Source: Deltaproteobacteria bacterium
GTDB taxonomy: Bacteria; Desulfobacterota; DSM-4660; Desulfatiglandales; Desulfatiglandaceae
Assembly: GCA_019314425.1 (NCBI GenBank)
Contig: JAFCZI010000045.1
Coordinates: forward strand, 1 to 11,427
Reading direction: 5' to 3'
DNA length: 11,427 bases
Shown here: in pieces, positions 7,801 through 11,427 of the stretch
Layout of the letters: each line of letters begins with the position of its first letter
Numbering within the stretch: position 1 is the first letter of the stretch
Notes under the pieces: model-generated
Told to the model about the DNA's origin: nothing
Databases searched by the model: none
The model's input: only the letters and a program-made list of their open reading frames with translations
Position numbers and translations under genes: made by a program

Positions 7801-8320
7801 TGACCTTCCCACGCAGAAGGATAAGGATCAGGTGAAACTGGCAGGCGTGGTGGAGAGCCTCAAACTCAAGCGGACCAAACGGGGAGACAAAATGGCCATC
7901 ATGCAACTCGAAGATTTGACCGGTTCCACGGAAGTGGTTGTATTCCCCGATGTATTTTCTGAGGCGGCGCCGCTTTTAAAGGGTGACGAGCCGTTGCTGG
8001 TTTCGGGAACCGTTGAAATCGGCGACAGCTCCGCAAAAGTGATTGCCAAAGAAATTAAATCGCTCCATGGGCTTGAGCTGAAAGCTGCCAGGGCGGTGAT
8101 CATTTCCCTGGAAAAGGAGGGGCCTTCAAAAGAGGCTTTGGAGGACTTGAAGGATACAGTCTTCAAGTATCCCGGAGATTGTAAACTCATGTTCAGGGTG
8201 GGGGCGAATAATCCGGTTACGATTTCCACCCATTTCCGGTACAGTGTTCTACCGTGCCCTCAGTTTTTTGAGGAAGTGGAAAGCCTTCTTGGCGGGGGGG
8301 TCTGCGAGGTGGTTTCTTGA
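4862..8320 (+). CDS. dnaE: DNA polymerase III subunit alpha
   Basis: At 1152 residues this is a full-length DnaE1-type replicative polymerase (E. coli DnaE has 1160). The N-terminal PHP domain (about 5-280) shows HLHVHTEYSLLDG, ITDHGN and TNDCHYL. The polymerase core has GPGRGS (369-374) and the catalytic aspartates Asp411 and Asp413 in PDIDIDF and Asp564 in KFDFLGLKTL. GYGFNKSHSAAYA (about 753-765) is also present. QLNMF at 916-920 matches the internal clamp-binding motif QxxMF. An OB-fold spans about 991-1065 (VKLAGVVESLKLKRTKRG onward) and is followed by a C-terminal domain. The GTG start at 4862 follows GGGGAG by 8 nt. It is divergent from the signalling gene; no convincing promoter is visible in the 73-bp gap (4789-4861). 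A run of seven G lies near the 3' end (8294-8300), but the frame reads through normally. Confidence 0.98.
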   Translation: MTSPFVHLHVHTEYSLLDGAIRIDRMLEKTKAQGMDSVAITDHGNMFGVVDFFDRATKAGIKPIIGCEVYVAPGDRKDRSPAPNGRSYAYHLVLLVMNDQGYKNLSTLVTLGHLEGFYYRPRVDMALLKEYNQGLIALSACLAGNIPYLINVGRMEAAKEKTIEMASIFDQDRFFLEVQANKMVEQQKVNRGLSELSKDLSIPMVATNDCHYLNREDAEAHDVLLCIQTGKSVDEEKRLRFASDEFYFKTRAEMEEALPDYTEALNNTTHVAELCQYEMRFGEYKFPVFQVPGNQSLDDMLIEAAREGLKKRLARKEDDEGPISPEVAREYEERLEYELKIILKMGFAGYFLIVADFIDYALNHDIAVGPGRGSAAGSLVAFCLNITNIEPIKYGLIFERFLNPARISMPDIDIDFCIHGRDQVIQYVADKYGRNSVSQIITFGTMKARGVIRDVGRTLNVPLSEVDRIAKLVPEGPGVTLDRAIREEPELKRLENSPGTPKKLLSIARSLEGLARHASTHACGVVISDRPLTEYLPLYKGSKGEIMAQFTMDKVEQLGLIKFDFLGLKTLTVLKEALRLIEASTGLKIDLDRISMEDKGAYQLCADGKTTGVFQLESSGMKEVLRKLTPEIFEDIIALVALYRPGPLGSNMVDDFINGKHGKIKVSYFLPQLEPILKETYGVILYQEQVMKIAQVLARYTMAEADELRKAVGKKKPEVMARHRARFIDGSRENNVKAEMAEKLFGLIEKFGGYGFNKSHSAAYAMIAYQTAYLKAHYPVQFMCALLTQDMGSQDKTIKNIAECRTMGIRILPPDVNESQADFSVVEDQIRFGLAAVKNVGLKAVELVIAERDAHGHFGGLLDFCRRMEGRKVNRRVLEGLIQCGAFDFTKAFRSRLFEALDDALRLCGARHDPNQLNMFGSLDLGEGEVGGLLELPDLPEWDEKEKLRREKEALGFYITGHPLEGFHKAIKRFSTCLVHDLPTQKDKDQVKLAGVVESLKLKRTKRGDKMAIMQLEDLTGSTEVVVFPDVFSEAAPLLKGDEPLLVSGTVEIGDSSAKVIAKEIKSLHGLELKAARAVIISLEKEGPSKEALEDLKDTVFKYPGDCKLMFRVGANNPVTISTHFRYSVLPCPQFFEEVESLLGGGVCEVVS

Positions 8321-8439
8321 AATGCTGTTACCAAAATCGGTGCTCAAAAGGCGCCGCTATAAACCCCATGCGACTGTTGGTCATGGGTGTGAGTTTGCTG
8401 GTGGCGACGCCGCATTTTTTTGGATGGGAGGGACTGAAA

Positions 8440-9336
8440 ATGGCAAATGCTTCTGAAATCGTCACCCGTCAGGCCCATGGTTCCGGACGGTGGTTCCCTG
8501 GAAACAGGCAGGAATTGAAGGAAACGATTGAATCTTACATGGAAAACGCAGTACAGACAAGGCATGCCTTGTCTGTACAGTCCGTTGAAGGCCGGATTGT
8601 GGCGGCCATTGCCTCCCATGCCGGGTACGTTTATTCCGGGAAAGTGGCCGGTTTTACGTTTCGGGCCATCCAGGATAACGCCCGGAAAGTGGGACCGCCG
8701 GAAACGGTGGTTGTGCTGGGGTTCAGCCATTCCGGCGGGTTTCCCGGTGTGGCCCTTATGGATGGCGACTTTATTGAAACGCCGTTGGGGAAGGGAGCGC
8801 TGGATACGGAAGCAGCGGAAATACTGGCGGCGGCTGGCCCCCGAATATTTTTTAATTATGGACCTCACCGGGGGGAACATTCCGCAGAAAACGAAATTCC
8901 TTTTGTCCAGGTCGCATTGCCGGGCACAAAAATGGTGGTGGCACTCATGGGGGATCACGACCCCGAAACCCTCGATGCCCTGGTGGGGGCGCTGGATGTC
9001 CTTTCCGGAAAGAAGCGCCTGCTGGTGATCGCCAGTACGGACATGCTGCATGATGCCAGTTACGACAGGGTCACGAAAACAGACGCGAAGACCCTCGAAA
9101 AGCTGCAGGCAATGGATTATGAGGGGCTAAAAAAGGGATGGGGATATGATAAACAGATCCTCTGCGGCATCGGACCGGTTCTGGTCGTCATGAAGTTTGC
9201 CAGGGGCAAAGGGGTGAAAAAAGGGTCGGTGCTTTATTACTGCAACAGTGGGGATGACTTTCCGGAAAGCCGTGGTCGCTGGGTGGTGGGGTATGGGTCT
9301 GTTGTTTTTGCGGTGGATGAAAATGCCAGGAAATGA
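8440..9336 (+). CDS. AmmeMemoRadiSam system protein B (Memo family)
   Basis: A 298-residue Memo-like protein with a fold related to class III extradiol dioxygenases. The usual opening is recognisable (HGSGRWFPGNRQELKETI), followed by IASHAGYVYSG (His60), VVLGFSHSGG (His97), RGEHSAENEIPFVQ (146-), ASTDMLHDASY (about 199-208) and ILCGIGP (Cys242). His60, His97 and Cys242 correspond to the metal or active-site positions of the family. The reaction is unknown. In many prokaryotes the gene sits with AMMECR1 and radical SAM genes; neither is present here. I chose ATG 8440 because GGGAGGGA lies 6 nt upstream and the N-terminus then fits the family. The frame is open back to TTG 8317 (GAGGT 6 nt upstream, TTGA overlap with the dnaE stop) and ATG 8368. 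Those longer forms would add a hydrophobic stretch (RLLVMGVSLLVA) resembling a signal peptide ending ANA. A 28-bp palindrome lies inside codons 38-47. Confidence 0.9.
   Translation: MANASEIVTRQAHGSGRWFPGNRQELKETIESYMENAVQTRHALSVQSVEGRIVAAIASHAGYVYSGKVAGFTFRAIQDNARKVGPPETVVVLGFSHSGGFPGVALMDGDFIETPLGKGALDTEAAEILAAAGPRIFFNYGPHRGEHSAENEIPFVQVALPGTKMVVALMGDHDPETLDALVGALDVLSGKKRLLVIASTDMLHDASYDRVTKTDAKTLEKLQAMDYEGLKKGWGYDKQILCGIGPVLVVMKFARGKGVKKGSVLYYCNSGDDFPESRGRWVVGYGSVVFAVDENARK
8551..8578. repeat. Perfect 28-bp palindrome inside the Memo-family gene
   Basis: The half-site GTACAGACAAGGCA is followed directly by its exact reverse complement TGCCTTGTCTGTAC, with no spacer and no mismatch. It encodes VQTRHALSVQ between the first helix and the SHAGYVYSG strand of the Memo domain, a loop that should tolerate extra residues. 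Its form (GTA-AGAC-AAGGCATGCCTT-GTCT-TAC) resembles dispersed palindromic repeats that I recall from many environmental bacteria, which suggests an in-frame insertion. That family resemblance comes from memory, not from a search. Confidence 0.9.
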
Positions 9337-9347
9337 TGGTTCTTATG

Positions 9348-9432
9348 TCTTACGCAAAGGCGCGAAGACGCAAAGGTTTTCTAAGGAGGTTCAATCTGCT
9401 TTTCTTGACGTTCTTTGCGGCTTTGCGTGAGA
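9348..9432. repeat. 85-bp hairpin-forming intergenic repeat
   Basis: Inverted arms 9348-9368 (TCTTACGCAAAGGCGCGAAGA) and 9412-9432 match at 18 of 21 positions. Two of the three mismatches become G-U pairs in RNA. The intervening 43 nt hold TAAGGAGGT (9382-9390), a perfect complement of the 16S rRNA 3' end, with no gene after it. The ACGCAAAGgcGCgAAGACGCAAAG pattern is of a kind I know as a dispersed intergenic repeat in Desulfobacterota, Bacteroidota and Cyanobacteria. It fills the convergent gap between the Memo gene and argF (9337-9448) and could act as a bidirectional transcript end, although no clean T-tract is present. Confidence 0.75.
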
Positions 9433-9448
9433 CTTTAAAGAAGTCGCG

Positions 9449-10372
9449 TCAACTGGAAACGAAGTGATCTAAAATACCCGCTGCCCCATACATCTTGTTT
9501 TCCGCCTGCTGCCAGACGATGGACCGGGGGCCTTCGATAACCTCATTGGTGATTTCCAGGCCCCTGTGGGCCGGAAGGCAATGCATCACGTGGGCATCTT
9601 TCGCCGCCACTTTCAGGAGATCTCCATTGATCTGGTAGCCCTGGAAAATCTCAAGTTTTGTTTTTTCTTCCTCTTCTTCGCCCATGCTGACCCACACATC
9701 CGTATAAAGGATATGGGCGCCGACGGATGCTTTCTCGGGGCTTTCAAGAATGGCCAGTTGCGAGCCGGTCCGTGCAGCGATACGCTCGGCCTTGGCAAAG
9801 ATCTCCGGGTCGGGGCGATAGCTTTTTGGGCAGGCCACAGTCATATGCATGCCGGCCAGAGCGCAAATCATCAGCAATGAATGGCACACGTTGTTGCCGT
9901 CGCCGATGTAAGCCAGCTTCAGTCCCTTCACTTGCCCCTTCACTTCAAGAACCGTGAAAATATCGCAGACGGCCTGGGTGGGATGGACCACGTCGCTCAG
10001 GCCGTTGATGACCGGTATGCCGGAATATCGGGAAAGGTCTTCAACAGTCTGTTGCTCAAAGACCCTGGCCACCAGAGCATCCAGATAGCTGCCGAACATG
10101 CGGCCCGTGTCCTCAATGGGCTCCCCCCTGTTGATTTGAAGATCCGCCACCGGCAGGTAAATGGCGGAACCGCCCAGTCTGAGAATCGCCGATTCAAAAC
10201 TGGTTCGGGTGCGGGTGGAGGGCTTTTCAAAAAGGATGCCGATCACTTTGTTTCGAAGCACATCAAGGGGTTTGCCTTGTTTCATGTCATGCTTTAAAAC
10301 CTTGATCCGGTCAAAGATTTCAAAGAGTTGCTCGGATGAAAGTTCCTGTTCCGTGAGGAATGAGCCTGCCAT
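9449..10372 (-). CDS. argF: Ornithine carbamoyltransferase
   Basis: A 307-residue enzyme that joins carbamoyl phosphate to ornithine to give citrulline in arginine biosynthesis; the length is normal for the anabolic form. The carbamoyl-phosphate loop STRTRT is at 52-57 (EKPSTRTRTSFESA), HPTQ at 130-133, the DGNN turn at 158-161, the ornithine-binding TDVWVSMG at 224-231 (Asp225, SMG), and HCLPAHRG at 264-271. These identify ornithine rather than aspartate transcarbamoylase; the acetylornithine variant is less likely given the SMG motif. I chose ATG 10372 because GGAG lies 7 nt upstream (10383-10380); a TTG at 10396 would add eight residues without such a site. No other arg gene is adjacent, and I see no ARG-box-like operator. 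It has its own promoter at 10409-10437. Confidence 0.96.
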   Translation of the reverse strand: MAGSFLTEQELSSEQLFEIFDRIKVLKHDMKQGKPLDVLRNKVIGILFEKPSTRTRTSFESAILRLGGSAIYLPVADLQINRGEPIEDTGRMFGSYLDALVARVFEQQTVEDLSRYSGIPVINGLSDVVHPTQAVCDIFTVLEVKGQVKGLKLAYIGDGNNVCHSLLMICALAGMHMTVACPKSYRPDPEIFAKAERIAARTGSQLAILESPEKASVGAHILYTDVWVSMGEEEEEKTKLEIFQGYQINGDLLKVAAKDAHVMHCLPAHRGLEITNEVIEGPRSIVWQQAENKMYGAAGILDHFVSS

Positions 10373-10408
10373 TTCAATGCTCCATTTCAGTGTCAAAAAA
10401 AGACTCAG

Positions 10409-10437
10409 CTATTACCAAAACGGGGGGGGCAAGTCAA
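10409..10437 (-). promoter_or_regulatory. Putative argF promoter with a C8 tract in the spacer
   Basis: On the minus strand a -35 box TTGACT (10437-10432, 5 of 6) is followed after 17 nt by TAATAG (10414-10409). The overlapping hexamer GGTAAT, at 15 nt spacing, matches the -10 consensus slightly better. The spacer contains eight consecutive C (eight G on the plus strand, 10422-10429). The transcript would start about 30 nt before the argF ATG. The -35 box is good; which -10 is used is unclear. Confidence 0.55.
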
Positions 10438-10463
10438 GGAATTTCTCGTTTTATGAACGGTTG

Positions 10464-10487
10464 CAGGGTGCAGTTGTCAGGGTGCAG
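10464..10487. repeat. Short direct repeat CAGGGTGCAG x2
   Basis: CAGGGTGCAG occurs at 10464-10473 and again at 10478-10487, separated by TTGT. It lies upstream of the argF promoter and downstream of the cysteine cluster gene. It is identical over 10 bp at a 14-bp period. It could be a protein-binding site pair or a fragment of a simple dispersed repeat; nothing in the sequence decides between them. Confidence 0.5.
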
Positions 10488-10498
10488 AAAATCCCCCT

Positions 10499-10524
10499 GG
10501 TTTCCATGCGCCAGCGTGGGAACC
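10499..10524 (-). terminator. Hairpin downstream of the cysteine cluster gene, possible terminator
   Basis: GGTTTCCATGC (10499-10509) pairs with GCGTGGGAACC (10514-10524) around a GCCA loop: 11 positions, two of them G-U or A-C type depending on the strand read. On the minus strand the hairpin is followed by AGGGGGATTTTCTGC, only a weak T-tract. It lies about 40 nt past the stop of the cysteine cluster gene, a plausible terminator position. The sequence also resembles the TTCCCACGCT...AGCGTGGGAA palindromes dispersed in many proteobacteria, so it may be a repeat in origin. Confidence 0.5.
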
Positions 10525-10565
10525 CTTAATCGCGAGTTAATACTTCCCTCTATCAGATGTGTTTG

Positions 10566-11300
10566 TTAGGCATAAAGGGCATTTTTGAGGAAGGCAAACC
10601 CCTGGATCAAAAGCGCTGCGTCATCAGTTTTGATGCGCTGGGCGGTACCATCATCCACTTGGAATTGTTTCAAAAACGGGGTTTCAAATACAAATTTCCG
10701 GAACATATCCAGATTGTAACATGCCACCATTACTTTCTGCTGCTGGGATTCTGCAATCGGCGTTGACGGATCTCTTCGGGGATGAAACAGGATGTCGAGC
10801 ATCTTGTCGTTCATATCAATGTAGGGCAAAAGTTCCTGGTCGTTTACCCATTCGGCCACTGTCCGGACCTTGTCCTCCTTGAGGCCGTCGCAGTGGGTGA
10901 TATGAAGCAGCGTGTAAAATTCTTTCGATGTGCTCTCCTTCGGATCAATGCCTGAAGATCGTCCCAAAGGGTACAGGCGGCATGCGGTGGGCCGGTCATG
11001 GTAAATGGCGCACCCCGCCGGGGTTACAAAAGGACAGACCGCGTTTTCCGGAAGCATTTTTATGGATAAAATGGGGAACCCGGACACCGGGTCCGGCCGA
11101 TAGGCCACATACCGGGCCAGAAAATCATCGGAATGGATTCCCAGATTTATTTTGATTCTCAGAATATCGTATGGGGTCAGGGGCAGGTGTTTGTTGCGGC
11201 AGCAGGCGTTAAAGCAGGACAGTTCCCTGTGACACGAGAAACGAAACGTATCACCGGCTTTCAGCCGATCTTCATTGGGTGGTGGAGACTCTAAAAACAT
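10566..11300 (-). CDS. YkgJ-family cysteine cluster protein
   Basis: A 244-residue protein with the YkgJ (UPF0153) cysteine cluster, thought to bind zinc or an Fe-S cluster; the cellular role of the family is not established. The pattern is clear: Cys23, Cys29, Cys33 and Cys34 (FSCHRELSCFNACCRNKHLPLTPYDILRI), then Cys89 (VCPFVTPAGC), Cys97 and Cys107 (HDRPTACRLYPLG). Between them lies the family's LGIHSDDFLARYV segment. Cys137 (THCDG) and Cys194 are additional. The C-terminal 100 residues, after the cluster, are not recognised and contain no clear motif or membrane segment. The ATG at 11300 follows AAGGA by 6 nt. It is separated from argF by 193 bp containing a hairpin and a second promoter, so the two are probably separate transcripts. 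Confidence 0.85.
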   Translation of the reverse strand: MFLESPPPNEDRLKAGDTFRFSCHRELSCFNACCRNKHLPLTPYDILRIKINLGIHSDDFLARYVAYRPDPVSGFPILSIKMLPENAVCPFVTPAGCAIYHDRPTACRLYPLGRSSGIDPKESTSKEFYTLLHITHCDGLKEDKVRTVAEWVNDQELLPYIDMNDKMLDILFHPRRDPSTPIAESQQQKVMVACYNLDMFRKFVFETPFLKQFQVDDGTAQRIKTDDAALLIQGFAFLKNALYA

Positions 11301-11352
11301 AACGATTCCTTTTATTCAGCAATTCCCGCTTCCTGTTGAAAGGCCCAATACC

Positions 11353-11381
11353 AGTGTATCTTGAGATTTTCTTTTCGTAAA
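11353..11381 (-). promoter_or_regulatory. Possible promoter of the cysteine cluster gene
   Basis: On the minus strand TTTACG (11381-11376) and TACACT (11358-11353) are spaced by 17 nt and each matches the sigma-70 consensus at 4 of 6 positions. This is the best candidate in the A/T-rich 127 bp upstream of the gene (11301-11427), in which I see no other gene. The leader would be about 45 nt. Confidence 0.4.
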
Positions 11382-11427
11382 GCTTTGACTGAAAAAATAG
11401 CTGAAAATCGCTTCATAGGGGCTTTTT

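Noticed and set aside
7385..7906. A 173-codon open frame on the minus strand inside dnaE
   Set aside because: It is a shadow of the dnaE reading frame; dnaE motifs (QLNMF clamp site and the start of the OB-fold) run through the same stretch.
8294..8300. Run of seven G near the 3' end of dnaE as a possible frameshift
   Set aside because: The dnaE frame continues to a normal stop at a normal total length, so there is no sign of a sequencing or biological frameshift.
8344..9051. A 235-codon open frame on the minus strand opposite the Memo-family gene
   Set aside because: It lies antisense to a well-supported gene with conserved motifs, its translation resembles no family I know, and it has no convincing ribosome-binding site.
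10464..10487. Start of a CRISPR-like array
   Set aside because: Only two 10-bp copies with a 4-bp gap; the repeat and spacer lengths are far too short and no cas gene is nearby.
11386..11427. Terminator or promoter at the right edge (TTGACT and the final GGGGCTTTTT)
   Set aside because: No -10 box lies at a proper distance from TTGACT, and the stem that should precede the terminal T-run cannot be completed within the window.

Overview
The window looks like a piece of chromosome from an anaerobic deltaproteobacterium. The closest fit is Desulfobacterota, probably a Desulfobacterales-like sulfate reducer. This is inferred from protein flavour (DnaE, a YkgJ-type cysteine cluster protein, a solitary Memo-family protein, a PAS/ATPase hybrid signalling protein) and from dispersed intergenic palindromes; there is no rRNA or other marker to confirm it. 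Most genes are housekeeping or metabolic. I found no phage, IS element, CRISPR array or complete tRNA.

Layout. (1) 1-892, minus strand: a Phd/YefM-type antitoxin and a PIN-domain (VapC-type) toxin, overlapping by 4 nt and driven by a near-consensus promoter at 864-892, followed by the 5' end of a DUF89/ARMT1-like gene that leaves the window. (2) 924-3021, plus strand: a gamma-class carbonic anhydrase-like protein and threonine synthase (thrC), overlapping by a TTGA junction. (3) 3022-3213: a convergent gap with several inverted repeats and a tRNA T-arm-like stretch. (4) 3214-4788, minus strand: a PAS/HATPase/receiver protein that has lost both phospho-acceptor residues. (5) 4862-8320, plus strand: dnaE, the replicative DNA polymerase III alpha subunit, divergent from the signalling gene across 73 bp. 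(6) 8440-9336, plus strand: an AmmeMemoRadiSam protein B (Memo family) gene carrying a perfect 28-bp palindrome inside its coding sequence. (7) 9337-9448: a convergent gap filled by a long hairpin of a dispersed-repeat type. (8) 9449-11300, minus strand: argF (ornithine carbamoyltransferase), and upstream of it a YkgJ-family cysteine cluster gene. The 193-bp gap between them holds the argF promoter, a short direct repeat and a hairpin.

How the genes relate. ThrC makes threonine and ArgF makes citrulline for arginine synthesis, DnaE replicates DNA, and the toxin-antitoxin pair is a self-contained module. I see no single pathway linking the window, and no clearly new multi-gene system. The most unusual items are the doubly degenerate kinase/receiver protein, the palindrome embedded in the Memo gene, and the different palindromic repeats in the gaps.
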